Below are positions 39,405 through 48,877 of a stretch of DNA of 64,000 nucleotides, piece by piece. Origin of the DNA: Tunturiibacter empetritectus (lineage in GTDB: Bacteria; Acidobacteriota; Terriglobia; Terriglobales; Acidobacteriaceae); NCBI RefSeq assembly GCF_014201375.1, contig NZ_JACHDZ010000001.1, positions 248,001 through 312,000 on the forward strand, read 5' to 3'. The notes beneath the pieces were generated by a model. The model made no database searches. It saw nothing but the letters and a program-made list of their open reading frames with translations, and was not told the DNA's origin. Every line of letters begins with the position of its first letter. The stretch's first letter is position 1. A program made the position numbers and the translations under genes.

Positions 39405-40829
39405 TCAGGTATTAGTACTCATCACTTCACCGGTCCCCGACGTGATCAGGCCCTTGGCAACCCGCTCCTCCCAGCTCTCGAATGGAAGATCCTTGTCGAT
39501 GCGCTCCATTGTTATGCAGTTCTCAACCGGGCAAACCAGCGAGCAAAGATTGCAGCCCACGCAATGGTGTTCGTCGACCCGCGGAATGCGCTCAAGCGGC
39601 GTAATCGCATTCGTCCTGCCCGAAGTTCCCGCGTCAAGCTTCGGAATAGGCGTAGTCGAAATTCGCCGCGCCGATTCAGCCTCAACCATCCCCGGTGTCA
39701 GCGTCGTATCCGGCGCAGGCGAGGTGCGATCAAGATGGATGCACTGATGCGCACCATCCCAGCACGCCGTATAGCAAAGCTGGCATCCAATACATAGATC
39801 CGCGTGAATACGAGCAACGATCTGGTAGTTGAGATTCAGCTGCTTCCACTCGCGAACATTCGGAAGCGACAACCCGCGAAAGTCTTCGATCGTAGCGAAG
39901 CCCTTCTCGGCCATCCAGTTCAACAGCCCGTCCTGCATATCTTCGACGATCCTGTAGCCATAGTGCATCGCAGCCGTACACACCTGCACCGTGCTGCAGC
40001 CCAGCAAAATAAACTCAGCCGCATCGCGCCAGTTTCCAATCCCGCCAATCCCTGACAGCGGAAGCATACTCGTGGCATCTGCCTGTATCTGTTGAACCAT
40101 ATTGAGCGCAATCGGCTTCACCGCCGGCCCACAGTAACCGCCATGCGAACTCTTACCATCTACATTCGGACTAGGCTGAAACGTATCCAGATCAATCCCC
40201 GTAATCGAGTTGATCGTATTGATAGCCGAGAGCGCATCCGCGCCTCCGCGCTTTGCAGCTCGCGCAGGCACACGGATATCCGAGATGTTCGGTGTCAGCT
40301 TAACAATCACAGGCGTGCGAGCCTTCTCCTTCACCCATCCCGTAATCTTTTCGCAGTACTCCGGCACCTGCCCCACTGCAGACCCCATCCCGCGCTCGCT
40401 CATTCCATGCGGACAACCAAAGTTCAGCTCCAGCCCATCAGCCCCCGCATCCTCCGCGCGCTGCACAATGTCATGCCAGCTCTCGCGCTTGCTCTCAACC
40501 ATCAGCGAAGCGATCACCACATGCTTCGGATACCGCCGCTTCACCTCCGCGATCTCCTGCAGGTTCACCTCGATCGGGCGATCCGAAATGAGCTCAATAT
40601 TGTTGAAGCCCATCATCCGCCGCCCCTCCCAATCGATCGACGAGTAGCGCGAGCTGACATTCGTAATCGGCTCGCCGATCGTCTTCCACACCGCTCCTCC
40701 CCAGCCCGCATCGAAGGCCCGCATAATCTGTTCGCCGCAGTTGGTCGGCGGCGCAGACGCCAGCCAGAACGGATTCATGCACTCGATGCCGCAAAAGGTA
40801 CTCGTAAGCGTCGGTCTATCCTTTGCCAT
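39405..40829 (-). CDS. preA: NAD-dependent dihydropyrimidine dehydrogenase, subunit PreA
   Basis: From the ATG at 40829 the product has 474 residues. The open frame extends to 40970, but the extension lies inside preT and lacks family similarity. The N-terminal FMN-binding barrel has NPFWLASAPPTN, LELNFGCPHGMSERGMG, VKLTPNISDI and LSGIGGIGNWRDAAEF. The C-terminus adds two [4Fe-4S] sites, CIGCQLCYTAC and CVGCNLCSLVCP. With PreT it reduces uracil and thymine to the dihydro forms. It overlaps the preT stop by 14 bases, which supports translational coupling of the two subunits. Confidence 0.95.
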   Translation of the reverse strand: MAKDRPTLTSTFCGIECMNPFWLASAPPTNCGEQIMRAFDAGWGGAVWKTIGEPITNVSSRYSSIDWEGRRMMGFNNIELISDRPIEVNLQEIAEVKRRYPKHVVIASLMVESKRESWHDIVQRAEDAGADGLELNFGCPHGMSERGMGSAVGQVPEYCEKITGWVKEKARTPVIVKLTPNISDIRVPARAAKRGGADALSAINTINSITGIDLDTFQPSPNVDGKSSHGGYCGPAVKPIALNMVQQIQADATSMLPLSGIGGIGNWRDAAEFILLGCSTVQVCTAAMHYGYRIVEDMQDGLLNWMAEKGFATIEDFRGLSLPNVREWKQLNLNYQIVARIHADLCIGCQLCYTACWDGAHQCIHLDRTSPAPDTTLTPGMVEAESARRISTTPIPKLDAGTSGRTNAITPLERIPRVDEHHCVGCNLCSLVCPVENCITMERIDKDLPFESWEERVAKGLITSGTGEVMSTNT

Positions 40830-42189
40830 GTTGCACCCCCAGCCATCCAGCGATTCCGATCCCAGCGCGCTTCCCATCCGCCACCGCGTCCACGACCTCG
40901 CGCCCGCCGTTCGTACAATCTCCCCCCGCAAAAAACTTAGGCTGAGACGTCTGTCCGGTCGCCCGATCAATCACAATCCGGCCACGCTCCAGTTGAATCT
41001 TCCCGAACGTACTCGAAGGCCCGGAACTCGGAGATCCAGAAAGAAAATCCGCATGCGTAGACTGTCCAATCGATAAAACAATCAGGTCAGCCTCGAGAAC
41101 AAACGCCGAATCCTTCTCTGGCACAATCGAACCATCCTCGGTCGCCGCAACTCTCGTCAGTTCGAGCCCCTTCACAATTCCATCCCCGCGAATCCCCGTC
41201 GGCTGAACGTGCCAGAGGAACTTCACCCCCTCGTGCTTCGCGTGCTCATATTCGAACGCAAACGCCGACATCTGCTCCTGCCCTCGCCGATAAAGAATAT
41301 GAACCTCACTCGCACCAAGCCGCACCGAAGCGATAGCCGCATCGATAGCAGTATTTCCCGCACCCACCACCACCACGCGCTTCGGCACCGTCGTCAGCGC
41401 GCCGGACTTATACCCGGCGATGAGATCCAGAGCATTCGTCACTCCCGCAAGTTCCTCTCCGGCAACTCCAAGCTGATGAATCGCACCCAGCCCAATCCCG
41501 AGAAAAACCGCATCGTGCGTCCCTTCCAGCTCCGCAAGCCCCGCAGCGTCGACCTTCGTCTCGAAGTGAAACTCCACGCCCAGCTGCGAAAGCATCTCAA
41601 TCTCCCGCAGGCTCTCCACCAGCGGAAGTTTATACTCGGCGATCCCATACGTATTCAAACCACCAGGCAACGGACGCGCATCATAAAGATCAGCACGAAT
41701 GCCACGCCGTCGCAACTCAGCCGCACAGGCAAGCGAAGCAGGCCCCGCACCGATCAGCGCAACCGACAATCCCGTCTCCGGCCCAGGCGCAAACGGCAGC
41801 GGAGCCCCGCTCTCATAGAGAGCATCCATCGCGAAGCGCTGAAGCCGCGCAATCTGAATCGGCTGTTTGTTGTACCGGTGCATCACGCAGGCGCCTTCGC
41901 AGAGCACCTCTACCGGACACGCACGAGAGCAGCTAGCCCCCAGAATATTCGCATCCAGAATCGTTCGCGCCGACCCAGAGAGATTCCCACTGGCGATCTT
42001 CTTAATAAAGCTCGGCACATCAATGTGTGTCGGGCAAGCGATCGTACACGGCGCATCAAAACAATAGAGACAGCGATTAGCCTCAGGCACAGCAGCCTGT
42101 CTGTCGAAGGGCGGATGCAGATCGCCAAAACGCTTTACCACCTCTGGAGTGGCTACAACCTGCTCAGGAAAGGGAACGCGCTCGCTCAT
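40816..42189 (-). CDS. preT: NAD-dependent dihydropyrimidine dehydrogenase, subunit PreT
   Basis: The 457-residue flavoprotein resembles the small subunit of glutamate synthase and the N-terminal part of mammalian dihydropyrimidine dehydrogenase. The N-terminus has Cys motifs for Fe-S clusters (CLYCFDAPCTIACPTHID and CSRACPVEVLCEGAC). Next come the FAD-binding VALIGAGPASLACAAELRR and the NAD(P)-binding VVVVGAGNTAIDAAIAS, and the end has FAGGDCTNGGREVVDAVADG. It passes electrons from NAD(P)H to PreA. The gene lies 171 bases after the amidohydrolase gene on the same strand and overlaps preA. Confidence 0.94.
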   Translation of the reverse strand: MSERVPFPEQVVATPEVVKRFGDLHPPFDRQAAVPEANRCLYCFDAPCTIACPTHIDVPSFIKKIASGNLSGSARTILDANILGASCSRACPVEVLCEGACVMHRYNKQPIQIARLQRFAMDALYESGAPLPFAPGPETGLSVALIGAGPASLACAAELRRRGIRADLYDARPLPGGLNTYGIAEYKLPLVESLREIEMLSQLGVEFHFETKVDAAGLAELEGTHDAVFLGIGLGAIHQLGVAGEELAGVTNALDLIAGYKSGALTTVPKRVVVVGAGNTAIDAAIASVRLGASEVHILYRRGQEQMSAFAFEYEHAKHEGVKFLWHVQPTGIRGDGIVKGLELTRVAATEDGSIVPEKDSAFVLEADLIVLSIGQSTHADFLSGSPSSGPSSTFGKIQLERGRIVIDRATGQTSQPKFFAGGDCTNGGREVVDAVADGKRAGIGIAGWLGVQHGKG

Positions 42190-42360
42190 CAGAGTCCGAT
42201 CCCCTTATCGAAACGCTCATCCAATGGAAGCAGTTGCATCATGCAAGACAACTCTCCTTGCGTCGCATATCTTTTCTCAGGAGTGACTATTATGCACCAT
42301 CACAACTAACTCCTTTCCAGTCAGGACCGAAGTCCACCCTGAAATCACAACTCACGGCCG

Positions 42361-43608
42361 CTACCCTCCCCGCTCGCTCAGCCACTCCATCGTCTTCCTC
42401 GCAAGCCGGTCAAAGGCCTGCACCGCCAGCGTCAAATCTTCGACCCTCGTATCTTCCGCCTTGTTGTGGCTCAACCCGGCAAGAGACTGCGTAAACATCA
42501 TCACTGTCGGAATCCCCGCGCGCGAAACCTCCGCAGCATCATGCAACGGACCCGAGGGTAGCCGATGGGACACATCCGCCGTCTTGCGGACCGCCTCCTC
42601 GCAAAACGAAATAAGCTGCGCATCAAACGGTATCGGCTCAATACTCCAGATCCTCGACCAATCCACCGTGCATCCCTCTTCCTTCGCAAAGCGTTCACTC
42701 GCAGCGCGAGCCTCGGCGAACATCGAGCCAAGTACCCCCGCGTCGAGATCGCGCATATCCAGCGTCGCCTCGCAGCGTCCCACCACCGCCGTCACAATCC
42801 CCGGAAAAGTCTTCACGCTTCCCATCGTCGCAACCGCGTCCGGATGTCTTCGCGCGATCGGGCGAATCTCAAGCGCCAGCTTCGCCGCAGCCGCCAGCGC
42901 ATCGCGCCTCGCACCCATCGGAGTAGACCCCGAATGAGCCTCCTGTCCATGGAACGTAATCGCATGCCGCTCCACGCCTTTGGTCCCAAGCACAACTCCT
43001 AGCGGCAGCCCCATCCCTTCGAGCACCGGCCCCTGCTCGATATGCAACTCCAGATAAGCAGCCGCACCGTCTCGTTCTTTCGCCGCGTCGCCAATCTGTT
43101 CCACGTTGACCCCGCAACTCCGAAGCGCTTCCTCCAGCCGAACTCCATCGCGATCCGTACGCCCCCGATCAGCCTCAATCGTATGGGTCCCGGCAAACGC
43201 CGACGAGCCGAAGAGACTCCGTCCAAAACGCGCGCCCTCTTCATCCGCCCAGTCAACCAGCCGAATCGTGATCGGTGGTTCGCCGCCGAAATCCTCCGCC
43301 AGGCCCCGCAACACCTCAAATCCAGCCAGGACTCCCAGACACCCATCCAGCCAACCGCCGTTCGGAACCGAGTCGAGATGACTCCCGAGAATAAGAGCGC
43401 GATCTGAATCTCCACGCAGAGTCGTCCACGAATTTCCCGCAGCATCATAATGATGCTCGAACGGCAGCCCCTTCAGCTTGTTCTGAAACCACGCCCGCGC
43501 CTCCAGCCAGACTGGAGTCCACGCCACCCGCTGGGCACCATCGGCATCCGCCGTCAGGGCACGAAGTTCTTTCAGATCGGAGATCACTCGCAACGGATCA
43601 ACGGGCAC
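42361..43608 (-). CDS. Zn-dependent amidohydrolase, probable N-carbamoyl-beta-alanine amidohydrolase
   Basis: The 415-residue product belongs to the M20-type family of allantoate amidohydrolase, L-carbamoylase and bacterial beta-ureidopropionase. Metal ligands are visible in LGSHLDSVPNGGWLDGCLG, VDWADEEGARFGRSLFGS and LELHIEQGPVLE, with a late His in GPLHDAAEVSRAGIPT. Pathway position indicates hydrolysis of N-carbamoyl-beta-alanine or N-carbamoyl-3-aminoisobutyrate to the beta-amino acid, CO2 and ammonia. The start is GTG with AGGAG 7 bases upstream; an ATG two codons earlier is out of frame and stops at once. Allantoate as substrate cannot be excluded by sequence alone. Confidence 0.88.
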   Translation of the reverse strand: MPVDPLRVISDLKELRALTADADGAQRVAWTPVWLEARAWFQNKLKGLPFEHHYDAAGNSWTTLRGDSDRALILGSHLDSVPNGGWLDGCLGVLAGFEVLRGLAEDFGGEPPITIRLVDWADEEGARFGRSLFGSSAFAGTHTIEADRGRTDRDGVRLEEALRSCGVNVEQIGDAAKERDGAAAYLELHIEQGPVLEGMGLPLGVVLGTKGVERHAITFHGQEAHSGSTPMGARRDALAAAAKLALEIRPIARRHPDAVATMGSVKTFPGIVTAVVGRCEATLDMRDLDAGVLGSMFAEARAASERFAKEEGCTVDWSRIWSIEPIPFDAQLISFCEEAVRKTADVSHRLPSGPLHDAAEVSRAGIPTVMMFTQSLAGLSHNKAEDTRVEDLTLAVQAFDRLARKTMEWLSERGG

Positions 43609-43616
43609 GCATCGTC

Positions 43617-43661
43617 TCCTGAAAAAAGAAGTCCCGAAAAAAGAAGTCCTAAAAAAATAAG
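43617..43661 (-). repeat. Triple 15-bp tandem repeat carrying Shine-Dalgarno-like cores
   Basis: On the plus strand three units read TCCTGAAAAAAGAAG, TCCCGAAAAAAGAAG and TCCTAAAAAAATAAG. In the mRNA of the amidohydrolase gene (minus strand), each becomes a U-rich run ending in AGGA or GGGA. The last one is the actual ribosome-binding site of the GTG start at 43608. The array could affect ribosome loading or vary in copy number. Confidence 0.6.
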
Positions 43662-43809
43662 GTTATACCCAAAACCGCAGCTGCAACTTTCTCCAAAAAA
43701 ACACGGACGTCAGTCTGGCAGGGAACTACTAACATAACTCCAGACCCTGTATCAGCCCGCTCGTCCATCACCAAGCTCAGCAAAGTTTTTTCCTGTGCTA
43801 ATTTGTAAG

Positions 43810-43990
43810 AGAAACATCCTGGGTGCCCGCGAGGGCATAAAAGGGAAGCCGGTGTAAGTCCGGCATGATCCCGCCACTGTAATCAGGAAAAGACTCTTCA
43901 CTCGCCACTCAGTCCATCGGGGAAGGCGAAGCGTCAGGAGCCGCGCAACAGCAGCTTCGCCTGTAAATCAGGAGACCTACCCAAGAGAAG
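43810..43990 (+). ncRNA. Cobalamin riboswitch
   Basis: The sequence contains the conserved blocks of the cobalamin aptamer in order. These are GGTGCC near 43822, AAGCCGGTGTAAGTCCGGC at 43846-43864, ATGATCCCGCCACTGT at 43865-43880 and the B12-box-like ATCAGGAGACCTACCC at 43967-43982. A short hairpin CCCCG/CGGGG at 44002-44019 could be the expression platform. It ends about 90 bases before the TonB receptor at 44078 on the same strand, so that receptor is expected to be repressed when cobalamin is plentiful. Confidence 0.95.
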
Positions 43991-44077
43991 TCGTGATTCA
44001 ACCCCGCGTGGAAACGGGGGCGATCGCTCACTCATACTGAGCTTAGCCTGATTGACACGCCATCTTTTGAGGCGTAA

Positions 44078-47000
44078 ATGCTGCTATCGCAGTCAAACTC
44101 TCCTCCTATCAAAAAGCTTCTGTCTCTCCTGGCATTCGCATCCCTCGTTTTCATTACATCGTTCCTGCAAGCCGCAACCGGCGGCAGCATCTCCGGCGCG
44201 ATCACCGACCAGAGCGGTGCCATCGTCATCGGTGCAACGCTCAAGCTGGTCAACACCGCCCAGCAGACAACCTACAACGCAGTCTCCGACAAGCAGGGCT
44301 TCTACACCTTCCCAAATCTTCCCGTTGGCCACTACACCCTCGACATCGCCGCCACAGGCTTCAACACGCAACGAAAAGCCGTCCTCACCGTAGACGCCGA
44401 CTCCCCCCTCCGCGTTAACGCCTCTCTCGAGATCGGCACACGCTCCGACGTCGTCACCGTCACCAGCGAGGCCGCCGTTCAAGTCGACACCGCCACAACC
44501 AACCTCGGCGAAGTCGTCTCCAGCGAACAGATGACCGCCATCCCCCTCAACGGCCGCAGCTACACCGACCTGCTCGCCATCCAGCCCGGCGTCGCCCCCG
44601 TCTCCACCCTCCTGCCCAGCTCCGTCATCATGGCCGGAGTCACCGGCGGCATCTATCCCTCAGGTGACCAAAACCCCGGCAATCTCTCCATCAATGGCAA
44701 GCGCGAGTCCTCCAACGGCTTCATGGTCAATGGAATCGACGTCCAGGAGCACATGAACGGAGGCACCTCCGTCATTCCCAACCTCGACTCCATCGAAGAG
44801 TTCCGCGTCCTCACCGCCAACTTCGACCCCGAGTACGGCAACTACAACGGAGGCATCATCGCCGTAGTCAGCAAATCCGGAGCCAACCACCTTCACGGCA
44901 AAGCCTTCGAGTTCTTCCGCAACACCAACCTCGACGCCAGGGGCTACTTCGATCAAACCCGTGCCGCCTACAACCAGAACCAATTCGGCGGCGCCCTCGG
45001 CGGCCCCATCCAGCGCGACAAGCTCTTCTTCTTCGCCGACTATCAGGGAACCCGCACCACCCAAGGCGTCTCCACCGGCAACATCTCCGTCCCCGCACTC
45101 GCCCAACGCTCAGGCACCTTCGACGACCTCACCGGCTCCGTCAGCGGCCCCTATCTCGCCTCACTTCTCAGCCAACAGCTTGGCCGCACCGTCACCGCCG
45201 GCGAACCCTACACTAGCGTCTTCCCCAATGGAAACATCCCCCAAAGCGCCTGGTCCGCTCCCGCGAAAAATCGCCTCCCCTACATCCCCTCCCCAAACGT
45301 AGGCCAGACCCAGTTCTCCACCTCCGCCTTCTCGCAAACCGTCCGCGACGACAAAGGCTCCGCACGCATCGACGGCAACAGCCGCATCGGCCAGCTCTCC
45401 GCCTACTACTTCCTCGACGACTATAACCTCGACAACCCCTACCCCGGCTCCGTCGCCGGCGCAACCATCCCCGGCTTCGACGCCCTCTTCATCGGTAGAG
45501 CGCAACTCTTCTCCGTAGGAGACACAAAAGTTATCAGCGCAAACACAGTGAACGAACTCCACATCGGCTACCTCCGCAACGCCAACATCATCGGCCGGCC
45601 AAAAGGTGGCCTCGGCGTCAGTCTCGCCTCTCAAGGCTTCTCCGGCCCTGCCAGCGGAGGCATCTTCGTCCAGGCCCCACAGTTCGAAGGTGTCGAAAAC
45701 ATTACCTTCCCCACCTTCGTCCTGGGCGTCCCCATCACCAACGAAACCCAGATCAACAACACCTTCTACCTAAGCGATGGTGTCTCGCGATCAATAGGCG
45801 CACACACCCTAAAGCTCGGCGCCCAGTTCCACATCGACCAGGTCAACGAGCATCCCAACGCCACCTTCAACGGTACCTTCAACATCAACGGCACCGAGAC
45901 CGGAGACCCCTACGCCGACTTCCTCCTCGGCACGCCCAGCAACTTCACCCAATCCTCCGGCCAGCCCTTCTATCTGCGCAACCACTACCTCGGCCTCTAC
46001 GCCCAAGACAGTTGGCGCGCCAGCCGAGACCTCACCATCAACGCCGGCCTCCGTTGGGACGTCATCGCACCCTGGTCTGAAAAATACAATCAACTCCAGA
46101 CCTACATCCCCGGAGCACAATCAGCCCTCTATCCCGGTGCCCCTGATGGTTTCGTCGTAGCCGGCGACCCAGGCGTTCCCAACACCATCGCTCCTACCAG
46201 CTACAAAAAGTTCGCCCCGCGCATCGGCTTCGCCTACTCTCCAAAATTCACCGATGGCTTTTGGAGCAAGATCTTCGGAGCCAGCGGCCAGTCCAGCATC
46301 CGCGCCAGCTACGGTCTCTTCTACACCGCCTTCCCCGGTCTCTCCGCAGGAATCATGTACGCCGTCCCGCCCTTCGGCTTCAACTACCTCAGCCCCGCGC
46401 CACCCTTACTCGCAACGCCCTTCATCACCGCTGCCACAGGAGTCAACAACGGCCAGCGTTTTCCCTTCCCGTTTCCGTCGCACTCAGTCTCCCGCACCAA
46501 CCCCGACACGTCGGTCAACTGGGCCAACTTCACACCCATCGCCGCCGATCCATTCTTCTACTACCGCAACCGCGCCCCCTACACCAGCAACTACATGCTC
46601 TCCCTTCAACGTCAGATCACCGGCCACACGCTACTCACCGTCAGCTACGTAGGCAATCAAGGCCACCGCATCCTCACCCTCGTCTCCGCCAACCCCGGCG
46701 ATCCCGCCCTCTGTCTCAGCCTCCCCGGTTGCGGACCCTTCGGCGAAGACTCCACCTACACCAACAGCGCCGGTCAAACAGTGCAGGGAACTCGCGTAGG
46801 CCAGGGCCCCAACTACGGCGAAAACACAGCCGACAAGTCCGCCGCCAGCTCCAACTACAACGCCCTCGAAACTACCCTCCGCTACCAGCATCACGGCTCG
46901 CAGTTCCTCCTCAGCTACACCTACGCCAAATCCATCGACCAGGGCTCAAGCCTCGGCGAGCAACTCAACCCCATCGACCCCCGCCAAAGCCGCACCATCT

Positions 47001-47568
47001 CCGCCTGGGACTTGAAGCACAACTTCGTCGCCAGCTACACCTGGGCCCTTCCCATCGCAGCTCTCCTCCAAAAGAGCAATCGCCTCACAGAAGAGTGGAG
47101 CCTCTCCGGCACCACCCGCTTCGCCACCGGCTTCCCCGTCACCCTGTTCGACAACTCCGACAACTCTCTCCTCGGCACACTAGGCAACGGAGCCAACAAC
47201 TATCTCCTCGACACTCCGCAGTACCTCCCCGGCGCGCTCAAGATCAACAACAACGGCCGCAACGGCCGCCCAGCCTTCAACACCGCTCTCTTCCCGGAAG
47301 AAAACCTTGGCCAGCTCGGAAACGCCAAGCGTCGCGTCTTCTACGGTCCGGGCATCAACAACTTCGACATGGCCCTCCAGAAAAACCTTCGCTTCGCAGA
47401 GGCAAGTCCCTCGAGTTTCGCCTGGAGTCCTTCAACACCTTCAACCACGCCCAGTTCTACGGCCCCGCCTCCGTCGATGGACAAGTAGAAGACACGCAGA
47501 ACTTCGGCAAGATCGTCAGCGCCGCAGCCCCGCGTCTCGTCCAGCTAGCCGCCAAGTTCTCGTTCTAG
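44078..47568 (+). CDS. Riboswitch-controlled Oar-like TonB-dependent receptor (third), frameshifted near the C-terminus
   Basis: The main frame runs to 47488 (1136 codons). It has a signal peptide (LLSLLAFASLVFITSFLQA), a carboxypeptidase-regulatory-like domain (SGAITDQSGAIVIGATLKL), a plug with MTAIPLNGRSYTDLLAIQPG and GANHLHGKAFEFFRN, and a long barrel. After MALQKNLRFAE (about 47401) this frame becomes Ser/Pro-rich nonsense. The correct ending continues in frame +1 of the window as GKSLEFRLESFNTFNHAQF and stops at 47568 after LAAKFSF. One G appears to be missing where GAGGGCAAG is expected. Without it the last barrel strands and terminal Phe are lost. The upstream riboswitch suggests corrinoid or cobalamin-linked uptake. 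Whether the shift is natural or a sequencing error is open. Confidence 0.88.
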
Positions 47569-47634
47569 CACAAAGATCTTTCAAGCCACTCCAGCGAGCG
47601 CCAGCGTCCAGTCGTGTAGAATCCTCCAGACCAC

Positions 47635-48285
47635 ATGATGATTAAGCTCGCTAAAATTCCAAATCTCACCGAGCTTACCTACCGCAGCATCAAGCAAAGC
47701 GTGCTGAACGGGACCCTCGGCGAACTATCCCGGCTCACCGAAGAGTCCCTCGCCACGCAGCTCGGTATCAGCAAGTCCCCCGTCCGCGAAGCGCTCAATC
47801 GACTGGAAGCCGAAGGCCTCGTCCGCATTGAAGCCCGCCGCGGCGCCTACGTCCGCCAGTTCTCCGCCAAAGAGATCCGCGATCTCTACGAACTCCGCGA
47901 ACTCCTCGAGGTTCACGCCATCGAGGCAGCCACCATCACCCCGAAGCTGCTCACCGATCTCGCAGCCAGCATCAACCGCACCAAAAAGTTCCTCAAGAGC
48001 GGCAACAAGCTCGAGCACATCGAAGAGGACATGCGCTTTCACTCGCTCATCGCCGCCGCCACCGGCAACCAGGAGCTCTGCCGCGTCCTCGAAAACGTCC
48101 AGCAGAAAACTCTCCTCTGCCGCTCCAAGTCCTACGAGCTCTCCGCAACCACCGCCCCCGTAGCTCACACCAGGATCTACCAGGCCCTCAAGAAAGACTC
48201 CAAGCGCGAAGCCCGCCTCGCCATGCGCGATCATATCGTCTTCGTGCGCGAGCGCCTTCTAGCCACCTTCAAGACCCCAAACTGA
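47635..48285 (+). CDS. GntR-family (FadR/FCD subgroup) transcriptional regulator
   Basis: The 216-residue product has an N-terminal winged helix (about 10-75) with LTEESLATQLGISKSPVREALNRL... that is, the GntR signature ending EALNRLEAEGLV and RRGAYVRQF. A C-terminal helical FCD ligand-binding domain follows (about 85-210), with LYELRELLEVHAIEAA, DMRFHSLIAAATGN and a late HIVFVRERL. FCD regulators sense organic acids, sugars or amino acids. It starts 66 bases after the riboswitch-linked receptor and could be read from the same transcript. It precedes a 590-base region with operator-like sites, but those are of LacI type. ATG codons at 47635 and 47638 are both possible starts. Confidence 0.92.
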   Translation: MMIKLAKIPNLTELTYRSIKQSVLNGTLGELSRLTEESLATQLGISKSPVREALNRLEAEGLVRIEARRGAYVRQFSAKEIRDLYELRELLEVHAIEAATITPKLLTDLAASINRTKKFLKSGNKLEHIEEDMRFHSLIAAATGNQELCRVLENVQQKTLLCRSKSYELSATTAPVAHTRIYQALKKDSKREARLAMRDHIVFVRERLLATFKTPN

Positions 48286-48687
48286 GCCTCCCCGCACATC
48301 CCTGGAGACCACGTTTCAGCACGCTAGGCCGCAGGCTTCACCTCTCCAAAAGCCTTCCGCGCCCCCTCGATATAAAGGAGTAATCAGTTAAAGGAGTAAC
48401 CAGCCAGAGTCCCGCAGCCCTCATAAAATCGTCCGACCACTCTCGAAGTGAACTTCACCGCGCCTATCGAAATGCAGCCCGAAAGCGACATTAACTCAAG
48501 CATTGGTAAAGAATTCCTCCGTCGCTGGGAGAGCGATCTTCAACTCCTGGAAAAACTGGTATGACCAGCAGGCGGCAAGCGTCTTCCCCGGCTCTTCCGA
48601 GTCACTTCCACGCCAAAAACTTTCTTGACAAGCAATAGGCCGATCCCGCAGAATCCTCAGCCGGGGAAGATTGTCGACATTTCCTCT

Positions 48688-48704
48688 ACTTAAACGTTTG
48701 AAGT
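48688..48704. promoter_or_regulatory. LacI-type operator-like site 1
   Basis: ACTTAAACGTTTGAAGT has a palindromic AAACGTTT core with imperfect CTT/AAG flanks. It resembles sites bound by LacI/GalR-family repressors. It lies about 170 bases upstream of the TonB receptor start. Confidence 0.45.
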
Positions 48705-48836
48705 AAATGCAATACGAGCAACATTTGCCCGGATACGGCGACTTCCATCCAACCACAGCGATAAGCAAAGCATTTTCATTGTGTTGAAGCAGTCCACAAG
48801 AACTCTGCCAACACAAGCAGCAGAACGTTAGATCGA

Positions 48837-48850
48837 CTTAAACGTTTTAC
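48837..48850. promoter_or_regulatory. LacI-type operator-like site 2
   Basis: CTTAAACGTTTTAC repeats the AAACGTTT core, 148 bases downstream of site 1 and 31 bases before the receptor start codon. Two sites at this spacing would suit DNA looping by a tetrameric repressor. No LacI-family gene is in the window. Confidence 0.45.
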
Positions 48851-48877
48851 AAACCAAGCAACGAAGGGCAGGACAAT

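Larger units (their letters stand above)
48286..48877. other. 592-base regulatory region upstream of the fourth TonB receptor
   Basis: No gene was found. The stretch contains two AAACGTTT operator-like sites (entered separately) and a short direct repeat, AAAGGAGTAA with CAG flank, near 48376-48402. It is AT-richer from 48650 onward, as expected for a promoter. The ribosome-binding site of the receptor gene is probably GGGCAGGA near 48867. Confidence 0.45.

Noticed and set aside
46261..47568. 435-codon frame overlapping the third TonB receptor as an independent gene
   Set aside because: Only its last ~55 codons look like protein, and they are the shifted C-terminus of the receptor. The rest is a shadow frame.
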